A DNA stretch of 64,000 nt, taken from Nostoc linckia z4. Lineage in GTDB: Bacteria > Cyanobacteriota > Cyanobacteriia > Cyanobacteriales > Nostocaceae. Shown here one piece after another: positions 19,595 through 30,385 of this stretch. The position numbers and the translations under genes were made by a program. The first letter of the stretch is position 1. Each line of letters begins with the position of its first letter. Location of the stretch: positions 1-64,000 of the forward strand of contig NZ_LAHA01000009.1 of assembly GCF_002608075.1 (NCBI RefSeq), read 5' to 3'. Below the pieces are notes generated by a model. That model was not told the origin of the DNA and searched no databases. It saw nothing but the letters and a program-made list of their open reading frames with translations.

Positions 19595-22387
19595 TTACAC
19601 CATTTCCGATGAAGCCTGTACTACTGGTTGCGGCTGCGGTTGGAACATGAACAATGAGTAAACTACATCTCGGCGAATATTCACCATCATATCCAAGAAC
19701 AGTTCGTAGCCTTCGCTCTTATACTCAATTAGTGGGTCTTTTTGACCGTAACCGCGCAATCCTACTGATTCGCGCAAAGCGTCCATTTGTTGCAAGTGTT
19801 CTCGCCACAGGGTATCAATGCGTTGCAAGATGAAGAAACGTTCGGCTTGGCGCATCAGTCCCGCTTGTACTTGGTCAATTTGGGCTTCTTTAAGGTCGTA
19901 AGCAATTCGCACTTGTTCGTGGAGGAAGAATTTAATCTCACTGACTGACATATCTTCCAATTGAGTAGCCTGCAAATCTGATAACAAGTACACGAATTCT
20001 TTGACTTTATCAACTAACTTTTCTAACTCCCACTCTTCGGAAGGTAAGTCTACGTTGATGTAGTAGTCAACGATGTCATCCATCGTCTTTTCAGCGTACT
20101 TGATTACCTGTTCTTTCAAGTCTTGACCTTCTAACACCCGACGGCGTTCGGCGTAAATAGCACGACGTTGATTATTCATCACTTCGTCATACTCAAACAC
20201 CTGCTTACGGATGTCATAGTAGTAGGTTTCAACTTTTTTCTGTGCCCCTTCCAAACTGCGAGTTAGCATCCCCGATTCAATGGGCATATCGTCTTCAACG
20301 TTGAAGGCTTCCATTAAACCAGCGACGCGATCGCCACCAAAAATTCGTAGTAAATTATCTTCTAAACTCAGGAAGAATCTTGTGGAACCAGGGTCGCCTT
20401 GTCGTCCGGCGCGTCCGCGTAACTGGTTATCAATCCGGCGGGATTCGTGGCGTTCTGTACCAATGACGTGCAAACCACCAAGTTCCACCACTTCATTATG
20501 CTCTCGCTCGGTGAATTGTTCGTATTCTTGCTTAATGCGCTTATAAGCTTCCCGCAATTTCTGAATTACCGGATCTGGCGTGGGAGCTTTTTCCGCCGCC
20601 ACAGCTACCTTATCTTCAGCTTCCAACTCCGGTAGACTTCGTTCGCCATATTCGCGCACAGCAGCTTCTACTGCTTCTTTGAGGATCTGTTCTGCTTCTT
20701 TTGTCAGCTGTGTGGGGAAAATTTCTGGTGAAGCCCGCCAGGTTTTGACTTTCCTCCCCGGAACGAAACCTTGGCCACCGCCATGTCCTGTAGGTAATCC
20801 AGCAGCTCTTTGCACGCCAAATGTATCTTCATCTTCTGGCATCACGATGCGGGGCATGAAATATTCCCGCAACTTCAAACGCGCCATGTATTCTGAGTTA
20901 CCACCAAGGATGATGTCTGTACCTCTTCCCGCCATGTTGGTGGCAATGGTCACAGCACCTCTGCGTCCTGCCTGAGCAACGATTTCTGCTTCCCGTTCCA
21001 CGTTTTCTGGTCGGGCGTTGAGTAATTCGTGGGGAATTTCTAGTTGTTTGAGCAGTCTACTGAGATATTCAGATTTTTCTACACTCGTGGTTCCTACTAA
21101 TACGGGTCTACCGAGTTCGTGCATTTCAGCACATTCTCTAGCGATCGCTCCCCACTTGCCTGTTTCTTTCTTAAAAACCATATCAGACAAGTCTTGGCGT
21201 TTTCTTTCCCGGTTAGTGGGAATTACTGTCACTTCAAGTTTGTAAATTTTTTCAAACTCTGGTTCTTCAGTTTTTGCCGTTCCCGTCATTCCACCCAATT
21301 TGGGATACAGCAAGAACAAGTTTTGATAAGTAATTGTCGCTAGAGTCTGAGTTTCGGGCTGAATTTCTACATGTTCCTTCGCTTCAATTGCTTGGTGTAG
21401 TCCATCACTCCAGCGCCGTCCGGGTAGTACCCGACCGGTAAATTCATCCACAATCACCACTTCCCCATTGCGGACAATATAGTTTGTGTCTTTCAGGAAA
21501 AGTTCTTTGGCTTTAATGGCATTAAAAACAAAGTGCGCCCAAGGATCTTCTGGGTCAAATAAATCTGTAACTCCCAATAGATTTTCTGCTTCTGCAAACC
21601 CTTCATCTGTCAACAGCACGTTACGAGCTTTTTCATCCACCTCATAATGCTCATCTTTTGTGAGAGTCTCTGCTATTTCAGCAGCTTGCAGATATTTTTC
21701 TGTAGGTCTTTCCACCTGTCCAGAAATAATCAGAGGTGTCCGTGCCTCATCAATTAAAATCGAGTCTACTTCGTCAATAACGCAGTAATTAAACGGGCGT
21801 TGCACCACATCTTTCATATCCGTGGCCATATTATCCCGGAGGTAGTCAAAGCCCACCTCACTATTCGTCACATAAGTAATATCACAGTTATAATTTTTCT
21901 GTCGTTCCGTGGGAGTCATGCTGGCCTGAATCAGCCCCACACTCAACCCCAAGAACCGATGCACCTGTCCCATCCACTCAGCGTCCCGACGAGCTAGGTA
22001 ATCGTTCACAGTAATAACGTGTACACCTTTACCAGTCAAGGCATTCAAATAACTGGGTAATGTGGCTACTAATGTTTTACCCTCACCCGTTTTCATTTCA
22101 GCAATTTGCCCTACGTGCAAAATGATACCGCCAAGTAGTTGGACATCAAAATGCCGTAAGCCTAAGACTCGGCGTCCTGCTTCTCGGACAACAGCGTAAG
22201 CTTCTGGCAAAATATCATCTAGAGTTTCGCCTTTAGCGAGTCTTTGTCTAAATTCTGCGGTTTTACCTTTTAAATCCTCGTCAGAAAGAGTATTAATTTC
22301 TTCCTCTAAAAGGTTAATTTCTGTGACGTAAGGTTGGTATTTTTTCAGCTTACGAGCGTTGGGATCGCCCAACAAAAGTTTTAGCAT
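19595..22387 (-). CDS. Preprotein translocase ATPase SecA
   Basis: A 930-residue SecA, normal length for cyanobacteria. It starts [19 protein letters not shown]. Walker A is [10 protein letters not shown] (~98-107), the DEAD-type motif is [22 protein letters not shown] (~203-224), and motif VI is [25 protein letters not shown]. The region between residues ~520 and ~620 carries a lineage insertion ([27 protein letters not shown] onward). The C-terminus ends [16 protein letters not shown] without the Cys-rich zinc tail, as in other cyanobacteria. It drives protein export across plasma and thylakoid membranes. Confidence 0.98.
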   Translation of the reverse strand: MLKLLLGDPNARKLKKYQPYVTEINLLEEEINTLSDEDLKGKTAEFRQRLAKGETLDDILPEAYAVVREAGRRVLGLRHFDVQLLGGIILHVGQIAEMKTGEGKTLVATLPSYLNALTGKGVHVITVNDYLARRDAEWMGQVHRFLGLSVGLIQASMTPTERQKNYNCDITYVTNSEVGFDYLRDNMATDMKDVVQRPFNYCVIDEVDSILIDEARTPLIISGQVERPTEKYLQAAEIAETLTKDEHYEVDEKARNVLLTDEGFAEAENLLGVTDLFDPEDPWAHFVFNAIKAKELFLKDTNYIVRNGEVVIVDEFTGRVLPGRRWSDGLHQAIEAKEHVEIQPETQTLATITYQNLFLLYPKLGGMTGTAKTEEPEFEKIYKLEVTVIPTNRERKRQDLSDMVFKKETGKWGAIARECAEMHELGRPVLVGTTSVEKSEYLSRLLKQLEIPHELLNARPENVEREAEIVAQAGRRGAVTIATNMAGRGTDIILGGNSEYMARLKLREYFMPRIVMPEDEDTFGVQRAAGLPTGHGGGQGFVPGRKVKTWRASPEIFPTQLTKEAEQILKEAVEAAVREYGERSLPELEAEDKVAVAAEKAPTPDPVIQKLREAYKRIKQEYEQFTEREHNEVVELGGLHVIGTERHESRRIDNQLRGRAGRQGDPGSTRFFLSLEDNLLRIFGGDRVAGLMEAFNVEDDMPIESGMLTRSLEGAQKKVETYYYDIRKQVFEYDEVMNNQRRAIYAERRRVLEGQDLKEQVIKYAEKTMDDIVDYYINVDLPSEEWELEKLVDKVKEFVYLLSDLQATQLEDMSVSEIKFFLHEQVRIAYDLKEAQIDQVQAGLMRQAERFFILQRIDTLWREHLQQMDALRESVGLRGYGQKDPLIEYKSEGYELFLDMMVNIRRDVVYSLFMFQPQPQPVVQASSEMV

Positions 22388-22712
22388 GGCAGGTTATCGA
22401 ACTGAATCAAGGGGGATGGCAATTAAAGATTTGGCATTGATTATAAACATTTAACCCACTCAACAGTCTTAGTGGTAGATGGGTCTAAAATGAGAATTTG
22501 CTCAAAAACAGGAGAAAAACTAGTCAATCAGTTTCTTAAATGATTGGTTTTAATTCATATCTTATAATATTTACTCTTTGTTCATAGTATCATTTTGCCT
22601 CCAGATAGGGCATTAGGCATGGGGCATAAGGCAAACAGTGAGTGCTGAGTTAGGAGTTAGGAGTTAAGAGTTATTCTCCCCACCTCCCCATCTCCCCATC
22701 TCCTCATCCCCC
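22388..22712. other. Intergenic region with repeats
   Basis: About 325 bases. The secA side is AT-rich and probably carries its promoter. From 22605 on, GGGGCAT, AGGAGTTA and CATCTCCC repeats appear. No gene is seen. Confidence 0.5.
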
Positions 22713-23306
22713 TCATTTCTCCCACTCTCGACTAAGGCGACGGAAGTTGTAGTCACTAGCACTGGGATGACAACTGACGCAACTGCCAATTTCTAGGGGA
22801 CGTGGTAGCTTAATTCCAGGATGCAAAGCTTTGAAATAACGGGAATTATTCAAACGATAGGGTGTTTCTTCATCGTTGAGTTGGACGCGGGAGAAAGTCA
22901 AAAGATATTTCCACACTAGAATCCGGGGCGGATCGACTAAAGGCTTGAGTTGTGTGCCGTAGTGCTGGGAGTCTTCCAGAAGATTTTTCCAAGTTTGGGT
23001 GGGAAAAACGGCTGGTGGTAAGGCGATGTGACATGTGGAGCAATTTTCTAAATATAGTTCTTGCCCTAATTGATATTGTGGAGCTATGACATCAACTGTG
23101 CCAATTTCGGCAGGAGGAGTGGCACTTTGGGCGTTAGTTACCAAGGCTAAAAGCCAACCCATAGCTAGACTCCAGGTGATAATTACCAAAAGTAAACCGA
23201 AAAATTGACGTTTGAATTCCCGTTCGGCGCTTTGTTGTAGTACTTGACGTTGGCTTAGCGATCGCTTTTCGCCATTACGAAATTTCCACTTAACAAAAAT
23301 TGACAT
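22713..23306 (-). CDS. Diheme cytochrome c, membrane-anchored
   Basis: A 197-residue protein with two haem-binding motifs, CSTCH (~95) and CVSCH (~180), so it should carry two covalent c-type haems. An N-terminal transmembrane segment (FFGLLLVIITWSLAMGWLLALVT, ~35-57) acts as signal anchor and puts the haem part in the lumen or periplasm. The N-terminal 30 residues are basic. It matches the diheme cytochrome c group found in cyanobacteria, whose redox partner is unsettled. No operon partner is evident. Confidence 0.85.
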   Translation of the reverse strand: MSIFVKWKFRNGEKRSLSQRQVLQQSAEREFKRQFFGLLLVIITWSLAMGWLLALVTNAQSATPPAEIGTVDVIAPQYQLGQELYLENCSTCHIALPPAVFPTQTWKNLLEDSQHYGTQLKPLVDPPRILVWKYLLTFSRVQLNDEETPYRLNNSRYFKALHPGIKLPRPLEIGSCVSCHPSASDYNFRRLSREWEK

Positions 23307-23505
23307 TCCTCACATTCCCAGATTTCTAGAAGTGGCGCTTGTGTTAATCATAGGACTTACGGAGTATTAGAAGTGTTTCAAATTACGGTTAAGTAATTTT
23401 GCTCAAAGATATGGCGATCGCTTTTTTTGGGCTACATCAAATTTAATATAAATATTTCTAGAGCATACTAATGCTGATTATGCAATAAAAAATTTCTTGG
23501 TAGTT

Positions 23506-23868
23506 TTAACCTGACTCGCTAGAAAATTCAGCTAAAATACTTATGATTTCATTTACACCAATATCTTCTCTGTCAGACTTGGAATAAATCGTTAATAGCA
23601 AAATACTTGTAGCTGACTCAACTTGATAAATTAATCTATAACCAGCACTTTTACCTTTTTGGATATTACTATTACGAACTATCACTTTATAAACAAGATA
23701 TTCTTCGCCAATTCCAGCAATTATATCTCCAAGAATATTCCCTTGCTGTAATTGCTCAATAATTGGTTGAACATCAGAGCGAATCTTGCGAAATCTTTTA
23801 GAAAGTCTGTAAAGTTATTGTTCAAATTCATCTGCAAATCTAATTGAAACCGGATTATCACTCTTCAT
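23506..23868 (-). pseudogene. RelE/ParE-type toxin gene with an in-frame stop
   Basis: Minus-strand translation begins MKSDNPVSIRFADEFEQ and then meets TAA at codon 18. It continues in the same frame as LYRLSKRFRKIRSDVQPIIEQLQ, ... GIGEEYLVYKVIVRN, ... GYRLIYQVESATSILLLTIYSK to the TAA at 23506. That reads as a full RelE/ParE-superfamily toxin with a single nonsense codon, where the family usually has a polar residue. The ATG overlaps the antitoxin stop by 11 bases, as in intact pairs. The toxin is probably inactive unless translation restarts after the stop (no good start nearby) or the stop is read through. Confidence 0.8.
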
Positions 23869-24115
23869 CGATACTGTCCCATAGTTCACTAATTGGTCTA
23901 GTTTGCCCTGCTTTTGCTTGCTGTAAAGCTCTCCTTAAACTAGCTTTAATTTCTTCAACAGGTGTATCGTCAGGGTCAAATTCTTCTGTGTGTGTTGCTT
24001 CTGGAACCAATACAATTACCCGAACCTGATGAGGATAATTCATTCCTTGAATTGGCTCATCTAAAACTAAGTTTCCTTGAGAGTCGATTTTTCCAGTAAC
24101 TTCAATTGCTTTCAT
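23858..24115 (-). CDS. Antitoxin of a RelE/ParE-type pair
   Basis: An 85-residue protein: MKAIEVTGKIDSQGNLVLDEPI, a short beta-rich N-terminus, then an acidic hinge (EEFDPDDTPVEEIKASLRRALQQAKAG) and a C-terminal helix (PISELWDSIDEE). It lies immediately upstream of, and overlaps, the toxin frame, the usual antitoxin-first order. It would bind and neutralise the toxin and repress the operon. With the toxin interrupted, it may remain as a free antitoxin or an anti-addiction gene. The family is common in cyanobacteria. Confidence 0.8.
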   Translation of the reverse strand: MKAIEVTGKIDSQGNLVLDEPIQGMNYPHQVRVIVLVPEATHTEEFDPDDTPVEEIKASLRRALQQAKAGQTRPISELWDSIDEE

Positions 24116-24522
24116 CTGTTATCTACCTGAATTTGTAGTAGATTTTAACACGCTCCAAAATAAATTTATTATCGATAAAACCAATATACTGAGCATACAA
24201 AAGACATAGATGCGTAATTATTTTTTATGTTTGTAAAAAGCGATCGCATTTTTGGCACTGAAGATTACCCATAAAAAAGGTACAAAAAATAACTTTAATT
24301 AGTAACCACTATTACGCAGGATTAACCTGAGTATAAGCTTAAAAAGTTATCCTTTACACCTATAAATACAGTTACAAAATTATCTATAGTAATCCTAAAT
24401 AATTCGTCAAATATTAAGTGTTAGGTCTGTTGACTATTAACTTTCAATGATTAACAGTCAACAGTCAACAGTCAACACCAATATTATTCACAACTAAAAT
24501 AGGATTGCCATACAAAATTTTT
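24116..24522. other. AT-rich intergenic region
   Basis: About 400 bases with no supported gene. GTCAACAGTCAACAGTCAAC repeats occur at 24450-24478. The upstream part could hold the antitoxin promoter. Confidence 0.5.
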
Positions 24523-25431
24523 TTAAGGAATAGGAACTGAGCGCAATAATCGTTCAACAACAGTTCTAGAATTGCGTCCTCCTCTAGGAATGAGGCGATG
24601 GCAAATAACGTAAGGCACGAGAAATTTCACATCATCGGGAATAGCATAATCACGCCCTAATAGAAAAGCTAGTGCTTGGGCAGCTCGTTGTAATGCTACA
24701 GTGCCACGGGGACTGACACCAAGGGCGATTTCCTCATCTTGGCGTGTCGCCCGCACCAATTCGAGAATGTACTGTTGCAAAGAAGTTGCCACTTTGACTT
24801 GAGAACAGAGAAAACGCAATTCTTGTACTTCTGCCAAGGTAATACAAGGCTGCAAATCAGTAACTTGAACACCATTTTGGAGATTTTGCAGCATCTGGAG
24901 TTCTTCTGACTCGGAAGGATAGCCCAAACTCAACGACAGCATAAACCTATCCATTTGTGCTTCTGGCAGGGGAAAAGTACCTTGGTACTCGATAGGGTTT
25001 TGAGTAGCGATAACAAAAAACGGTTGAGGAACTGTACGAGAGACACCATCCACTGTTACTTGATGTTCTTCCATAACTTCCAGCAACGCTGACTGAGTGC
25101 GGGGTGTGGCGCGGTTGATTTCGTCAGCAAGTAGTACATTGGCAAAAACTGGCCCAGGAAGAAAACTAAATTCACTGGTTTTGGGGTTCCAGATGTTCGT
25201 ACCAGTGATGTCTGTTGGCAATAAATCAGGGGTACATTGTAGCCTTTGAAACTTGCCATCCACTGAACGAGCTAAAGATTTAGCAAGTAGGGTTTTACCA
25301 ACACCAGGGACATCTTCTAAAAGGGCATGGCCACCACCTAGCAGCGCTACCAGCACTAAGCGTATTGCCTCAGTTTTACCAACAATGGCAAGAGCAAGAT
25401 TTTGTGTTAAAGCGTCAATTTTTTCTCTCAT
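24523..25431 (-). CDS. MoxR-family AAA+ ATPase
   Basis: A 302-residue AAA+ chaperone-like ATPase. Walker A is GGGHALLEDVPGVGKTLLAKSLA (GVGKT at ~42-46), Walker B is NVLLADEINRATPRTQSALLEVMEE (~100-125), and sensor 1 is FFVIATQNPIEYQGTFPLPEAQMDRF, the classical MoxR signature. The C-terminal lid contains GVSPRGTVALQRAAQALAFL. MoxR ATPases usually work with vWA-domain partners in protein complex maturation; none lies next to it here (the nearest vWA protein is the TROVE protein about 24 kb away). The start is preceded by repeats. Confidence 0.9.
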   Translation of the reverse strand: MREKIDALTQNLALAIVGKTEAIRLVLVALLGGGHALLEDVPGVGKTLLAKSLARSVDGKFQRLQCTPDLLPTDITGTNIWNPKTSEFSFLPGPVFANVLLADEINRATPRTQSALLEVMEEHQVTVDGVSRTVPQPFFVIATQNPIEYQGTFPLPEAQMDRFMLSLSLGYPSESEELQMLQNLQNGVQVTDLQPCITLAEVQELRFLCSQVKVATSLQQYILELVRATRQDEEIALGVSPRGTVALQRAAQALAFLLGRDYAIPDDVKFLVPYVICHRLIPRGGRNSRTVVERLLRSVPIP

Positions 25432-25435
25432 GCAG

Positions 25436-25594
25436 TGTGGGGAATGGGGAATGGGGAATGGGGACTGGCGAGTGGGGAGTGGGGGAGATGGGGAGATGGG
25501 GAGATAGGGAGATGAGGGAGAAAGTAATTCTTCTTTCCCCCCATCTCCCCATCCCCTTATCCCCCCATCCTCTTCCCCATGCCCAATGCCCTAT
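25436..25594. repeat. Short tandem repeats between moxR-like gene and ribF
   Basis: GGGGAATG, GGGGAGAT and ATCCCCCC units fill this gap. The open frames on the plus strand are repeat translations. Confidence 0.8.
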
Positions 25595-26674
25595 CTATTG
25601 TTCCCACTCAGCACTAAGAACTTGCCTAGCTGCTATGCAGTCAAGTTGAATTTGTGTTTTCAGGGTTTCGAGAGAAGGAAATTTTTGTTCGGGGCGTAAA
25701 AATTTGACTAGTTCTACAGCGAGTTGTTTACCATACAAATCGCCAGACCAATCGAACAAATGTACTTCCACAGATGTAGAAACACCGCTTACTGTTGGGC
25801 GGTTACCGATATTCATAACGCCTATGTTCTTGCTGGGGGATAAATCTGGTGTTTCACTGAGAGTGAAAATTCGCACAGCGTAAACTCCTTGGCGGGGCAA
25901 AAACTTTTCTTTTGGTAGCTGGAGGTTAGCGGTGGGAAAGCCTATGGTTCTGCCCAATTGCTGTCCTTGAACGACTAAACCAAGGAGGGTGTAGGGGCGT
26001 CCTAGTAGGAGATTTGCGTTTTCGATATCCCCATGTTCAAGGGTTTGGCGGATGAATGAAGTGCTAATGCGGGCGTCCAGACTTGGAGTATTACTTGTGT
26101 GACTGCTTTGGCTAGGTGAGTCACTTGTATAAATTTGTAAGGGAACGATGGTGACAGGAATATTGTATTTGGCAGCTAGCAATTGCAAATCTTTAGCAGT
26201 ACCACTGCGCTTTTTGCCAAAACAAAAATCTTCCCCAATACTAATTCGCTGGCATTGGAGTTGTTGGACGAGAATTTTTTCGACAAAGTCTTCAGGGGTC
26301 AAAGCAGATAATTCTTTGTCGAAGGGTAATAATACCAGTTGTTCTACTCCCAGCGATCGCAATTGTTGGACTTTTTCATCGAGTGGCGTTAACAAAGTCC
26401 GGGGTTGCCCCGTAAAAAACTCCTGTGGGTGGGGATGAAAGGTGACAACTGTCGAGTAAATATGTTGTTGATTTGTCAGTTGTGGACTTTCATGAGACTG
26501 TGGACTATCAGCTACTGACAACTGACCACCAGCGTGCAATATTGGCTCAATTACCCTTTGATGACCGAGATGTACGCCATCAAATTTGCCAAGTGCAACA
26601 GCAGTCGGCGTTAGTAGCCCTTCGCTGGAAGAGGCAACCCACACAGAACACCCATTTTGAGACAAATTTAGCAC
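25595..26674 (-). CDS. Bifunctional riboflavin kinase/FAD synthetase
   Basis: A 359-residue RibF, with GTG start. The N-terminal adenylyltransferase has VALGKFDGVHLGHQRVI (~26-42, the HxGH-type nucleotide-binding site) and ISTSFIRQTLEHGDIENANLLLGRPY. The C-terminal kinase has GRTIGFPTANL (~250) and MNIGNRPTV (~295). It converts riboflavin to FMN and then FAD. An ~45-residue Ser/Gln-rich insertion after residue 45 (LSVADSPQSHESPQLTNQQHIYS) is longer than in many homologues. No riboswitch-like leader is evident upstream. Confidence 0.96.
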   Translation of the reverse strand: MLNLSQNGCSVWVASSSEGLLTPTAVALGKFDGVHLGHQRVIEPILHAGGQLSVADSPQSHESPQLTNQQHIYSTVVTFHPHPQEFFTGQPRTLLTPLDEKVQQLRSLGVEQLVLLPFDKELSALTPEDFVEKILVQQLQCQRISIGEDFCFGKKRSGTAKDLQLLAAKYNIPVTIVPLQIYTSDSPSQSSHTSNTPSLDARISTSFIRQTLEHGDIENANLLLGRPYTLLGLVVQGQQLGRTIGFPTANLQLPKEKFLPRQGVYAVRIFTLSETPDLSPSKNIGVMNIGNRPTVSGVSTSVEVHLFDWSGDLYGKQLAVELVKFLRPEQKFPSLETLKTQIQLDCIAARQVLSAEWEQ

Positions 26675-26880
26675 GTGGATTTTGAGATTTTAGGTTTATT
26701 TAAGCTATCAGTCATTTAGTCATCAGTCATTAGTCATTGGTCATTAGTGAATAACCAATGTCCTATGCCCCATGCCATGTTTGGTCAATGACTAAGCCAT
26801 AGCCAACAGGTACAATTTTCTGCTGAAAGCTTCTGATCACCAATCTAATCTAAAATCTACAATTGATTCGATCGCAACCT
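26675..26880. repeat. GTCATTAGTCATT repeat region
   Basis: From about 26708 to 26752 the TTAGTCA/TTGGTCA heptamer family is present, followed by CCATGCC units. No gene is seen. Confidence 0.7.
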
Positions 26881-27777
26881 TTAGACAGAAAACTTGCTAA
26901 CAGGAAAAGATTCTGATAAGGAAGCTGAGGTGGAAACTTGGAGTATGATTCCTTCCCGTGCCATGATAGCACCAGGGAATTTTGCAGCTGCTTGTTTTCC
27001 TACACGATCTAAAAAGTCATCATTGTGGGCTGGGTCATGGTGGTAAATTACCAAAGTTTTGACATTAGCCGCTTGTGCTACTTTCACAGCTTCTTGCCAG
27101 GTTGAATGTCCCCAGCCAATTTTTGGGGATGTGGGCGAGTGATATTCTTCGTCAGTGTAGGTGGAATCGTAAATTAAAATATCGGCATTACGAGCCAGCC
27201 AAAGCACATTTTCGTCGAGTCGGTCAGGAAAATGTTCGGTATCAGTAATATAAACAGCAGCACCATCGCGCCAATTGACTCGGTATCCTACGGCTTCACC
27301 CGGATGATTTAAAGGTGCTGTTTCCACGTTAATATCATCGATATTTATTGGTTGCCCCGGTCGAATATCATGGAAACTTAAATTGGCTTGCATGATTTGT
27401 AAGGGCACAGGAAAATTCGGGTGGAGCATCTGGTCGTTGAGGCGCTGTTCTATGGTAGAACCATCAGGAGCGATGGCACCGTAAATATGAAAGTCATTCC
27501 CCCTAACAAACCCTGGAACAAAGAAGGGAAAACCCTGCATATGATCCCAGTGGGAATGGGTGAAAAATATATGAGCTTCTAATGGCATCTGGCGCAATAA
27601 AGATTGCCCCAAAACATGTAATCCCGTGCCACCATCGAAAATTAAGCGTTTACCGCCCACTTGCATCTCAACGCAAGGGGTATTACCGCCGTAGCGAACG
27701 GTGTGTGGCCCTGGACTGGGGATGCTGCCGCGAACCCCCCAAAATTGCACGGTAAATTGATTCTCTATCCTAGACAT
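26881..27777 (-). CDS. MBL-fold metallo-hydrolase
   Basis: A 298-residue metallo-beta-lactamase-fold protein. The metal-binding motif is HSHWDHMQGFPFF (~74-86). Other ligands are in PLNHPGEAVGYRV (~155), YDSTYTDEEY (~205) and VIYHHDPAHND (~248). It begins FTVQFWGVRGSIPSPGPHTVRYGGNTPCVE, typical of the group related to RNase Z and class II phosphodiesterases. The substrate is unknown. In the same orientation as ribF, but the gap is over 200 bases. Confidence 0.85.
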   Translation of the reverse strand: MSRIENQFTVQFWGVRGSIPSPGPHTVRYGGNTPCVEMQVGGKRLIFDGGTGLHVLGQSLLRQMPLEAHIFFTHSHWDHMQGFPFFVPGFVRGNDFHIYGAIAPDGSTIEQRLNDQMLHPNFPVPLQIMQANLSFHDIRPGQPINIDDINVETAPLNHPGEAVGYRVNWRDGAAVYITDTEHFPDRLDENVLWLARNADILIYDSTYTDEEYHSPTSPKIGWGHSTWQEAVKVAQAANVKTLVIYHHDPAHNDDFLDRVGKQAAAKFPGAIMAREGIILQVSTSASLSESFPVSKFSV

Positions 27778-28075
27778 GGGTGTTGCTTGCTGGACTGAGC
27801 GGGCGATAAATGAAAAAATTGTTACTTGTTTGGTTTAAGTTTATGCTGTCTGGCCAAATTTGTTTGGGATGGGATTAAAGGGAAGATTTCTTGGTAAAAC
27901 AGCATACCCTGTTTCTGGCTGATTGTGTAAATATCGATGAGGTACTCTAGGCTATGATTTTCAACTTTTTTAGATGTATGTGTATCCGTTATCTCAAGGG
28001 TGCCCCTAAGTTATAGCCTACATTTTCATGCGATGCATTTAATTAATTCCAATTCTTTCCTAATAATTCAATAGT
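27778..28075. other. Intergenic region, nothing recognised
   Basis: About 300 bases of AT-rich sequence between the MBL and surE genes. I see no gene, repeat family or clear terminator. Confidence 0.4.
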
Positions 28076-28879
28076 TCAGGGAAATTTGAATTGCCATTGA
28101 GATAATTTATCTATTCCAGTTGCGTAGGTCAGATTGTACTGTAAGGGAGTTACACTGATGTAGTTATTACGTACAACATGTACGTCTGTGGGTACATTTT
28201 GTGGTAAATTTAAGCCAATTGGTGGTTCCACATCTTCAATGACTTCTCCAGTTAACCAGTAGTAAGTTTTTCCACGAGGATCGACTCGTTTATCGAATAC
28301 ATCTATGTAACGCCGCACTCCTTGACGGGTGAGTGTTACTCCAGCAATTTCTTCCCACTCAACAGCAGGAATATTGACATTAAGTAACATCAAATCTGGC
28401 AGTGGTTTTTCGGCTAACTGGTCTAGGAGAATTTTGGCAAACTTAGCAGCAGGTTGAAAGTTTTTTGAGGTACGGCTGGTAAGACTCATAGCTATACTGG
28501 GAATGCCTTCAATTAAACCTTCCATTGCCGCAGAAACAGTACCAGAATATAAAATTTCTGTTCCTAAATTGGCACCTTGATTGATGCCAGAGAGAACGAA
28601 ATCTGGGGGAGTCTCCAGCAAAGCCCACAGCGCCAATTTGACGCAATCTGAAGGCGTACCATCGCAAGCCCAAGCTTTCACAGCCGGATCGAAAAATGAT
28701 TCCACAATTTCGGCGCGAATTGGCTGGTGCATAGTTAATCCATGTCCAGTAGCCGATCGCTCTCGGTCTGGACAAACTACTGTGACATCATGGCCTGCTT
28801 GTGCTAAATAGTTAGCAAGGGTACGAATACCTATAGCAGAAATACCATCATCGTTGCTAATTAGTAATTTCATAGACAT
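28076..28879 (-). CDS. 5'-nucleotidase SurE
   Basis: A 267-residue SurE. The N-terminus [19 protein letters not shown] (the ATG at 28873 gives this standard start; the one at 28879 adds two residues) carries the Asp-Asp metal site. [28 protein letters not shown] and [26 protein letters not shown] are the other conserved blocks. It dephosphorylates nucleoside 5'-monophosphates and helps stationary-phase survival in other bacteria. Cytoplasmic. Confidence 0.96.
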   Translation of the reverse strand: MSMKLLISNDDGISAIGIRTLANYLAQAGHDVTVVCPDRERSATGHGLTMHQPIRAEIVESFFDPAVKAWACDGTPSDCVKLALWALLETPPDFVLSGINQGANLGTEILYSGTVSAAMEGLIEGIPSIAMSLTSRTSKNFQPAAKFAKILLDQLAEKPLPDLMLLNVNIPAVEWEEIAGVTLTRQGVRRYIDVFDKRVDPRGKTYYWLTGEVIEDVEPPIGLNLPQNVPTDVHVVRNNYISVTPLQYNLTYATGIDKLSQWQFKFP

Positions 28880-29392
28880 TGGTCATTGGTCATTAGTCAT
28901 TAGTTATTTGTCATTGGTCATTAGTCATTTGTCAATGGCAGTCATCACAAGTATCAAGCAACAAAACTCCAAAAATTGAAGAAGAATACAGAATTCAGAA
29001 TTCAGAATTCAGAATCAAGACGCTCTCTACGAGACGCTACGCGTAGCTTGCTTAAGAGCAGGGGTACGCGGACACGGCTTAGCTGCGCTATCAGTGGGGG
29101 ATTCCGACCCGCCATTGATTGTTCGCGTAGCGTCTCCCCTTGGGAGAAGACCACCAAATTGAAAATTTGGTGGGGGTCTTAAACCCACTTATTCAGACGC
29201 TCGCGGACACGGCTTACTGCGCTATCCGCCAGTCGTATAAAATTCATTCTGAATTCTGACGACTGACGCCTTTATTCTGTTTTGATAAATTATTGCCCTT
29301 GGGGTCATGGGTATAACTTTATTTATCGAGCAGTTCACAGCTTTTGACTATAGACTAATGACTAATGACCAATGACCAATGACTGATGACTA
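28880..29392. repeat. Repeat-rich region between divergent surE and pheS
   Basis: Contains TTAGTCATTGG units at both ends (28880-28930 and 29345-29396), CAGAATT units (28988-29012), GCGTAGCGTCTC-type fragments also found in the MITEs, and a strong hairpin at 29151-29173 (CCACCAAAT/ATTTGGTGG, loop TGAAA) nested in AAGACC/GGTCTT. The last repeat unit supplies the pheS start codon. Confidence 0.7.
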
Positions 29393-30385
29393 ATGACTAG
29401 CAATTTAGAAGCTCAACTTTTAGCACTGCGGCACCAAGGAGAACAAGCGATCGCCGCTGCTGATACCTTAGAACGTCTAGAAGAACTCAGAGTTAGCTAT
29501 TTGGGCAAGAAAGGGGAACTAGGGGCGCTGTTGCGGAGTATGGGGCAACTGAGTGCAGAGGAACGACCGATTATTGGCGCGATCGCTAATACAGTCAAAG
29601 AGTCCCTGCAAACTAGTCTAGACCAACAACGTGCCGCCCTGGAAGCCGCGCAAATTCGTTCCCAGCTGGAGGCTGAAACTCTTGATGTCAGTATGCCGGG
29701 AATTTACCGCCCCCAAGGTCGGATTCATCCACTGAATGGCATTATTGACAGGGCCCTGGATATCTTTGTTGGTATGGGCTACACCGTGGCTCAAGGGCCA
29801 GAGATGGAAACAGATTACTACAATTTCGAGGCGCTCAATACTCCGCCAGACCACCCAGCGCGTGATATGCAGGATACTTTTTACCTGCCAGATGGTAATC
29901 TGCTACGGACTCACACTTCCTCAGTGCAAATTCGCTATATGGAAAGAGAAGAACCACCAATTCGGGTTGTGGCTCCAGGGCGAGTTTATCGGCGAGATAA
30001 TGTAGATGCCACCCACTCAGCAGTTTTCCATCAAATAGAACTTTTAGCCATTGACGAAGGATTAACTTTTACTGACCTTAAAGGCACAATTAAGGTATTT
30101 TTACAATCAATATTTGGCGATTTACCGATTCGCTTCCGCGCCAGTTATTTCCCGTTTACCGAACCTTCGGCTGAAGTCGATTTGCAATGGAATGGTCGCT
30201 GGCTGGAAGTGATGGGTTGCGGTATGGTCGATCCAAATGTATTGAAATCGGTAGGGTATGACCCAGAAATTTATACTGGGTTTGCTGCCGGTTTTGGTGT
30301 AGAACGCTTTGCAATGGTATTACATCAAATCGATGATATTCGTCGTTTGTATGCCAGCGATTTACGGTTTTTGCAACAATTTTAA
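29393..30385 (+). CDS. Phenylalanyl-tRNA synthetase alpha subunit
   Basis: A 330-residue PheS, normal length. N-terminal coiled coil (~1-85), then the class II catalytic core with [33 protein letters not shown] (~125-155), [30 protein letters not shown] and [18 protein letters not shown] (motif 3). It charges tRNA-Phe as part of the alpha2beta2 enzyme. No pheT follows within the window, as usual in cyanobacteria. The ATG sits in a run of GACTAATGACCAATG repeats, so several out-of-frame ATGs precede it. Confidence 0.98.
   Translation: MTSNLEAQLLALRHQGEQAIAAADTLERLEELRVSYLGKKGELGALLRSMGQLSAEERPIIGAIANTVKESLQTSLDQQRAALEAAQIRSQLEAETLDVSMPGIYRPQGRIHPLNGIIDRALDIFVGMGYTVAQGPEMETDYYNFEALNTPPDHPARDMQDTFYLPDGNLLRTHTSSVQIRYMEREEPPIRVVAPGRVYRRDNVDATHSAVFHQIELLAIDEGLTFTDLKGTIKVFLQSIFGDLPIRFRASYFPFTEPSAEVDLQWNGRWLEVMGCGMVDPNVLKSVGYDPEIYTGFAAGFGVERFAMVLHQIDDIRRLYASDLRFLQQF

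Noticed and set aside
25445-26674. FMN riboswitch for ribF
   Set aside because: The upstream sequence on the minus strand (26675-26880) holds GTCATTA repeats and no recognisable FMN-aptamer core.
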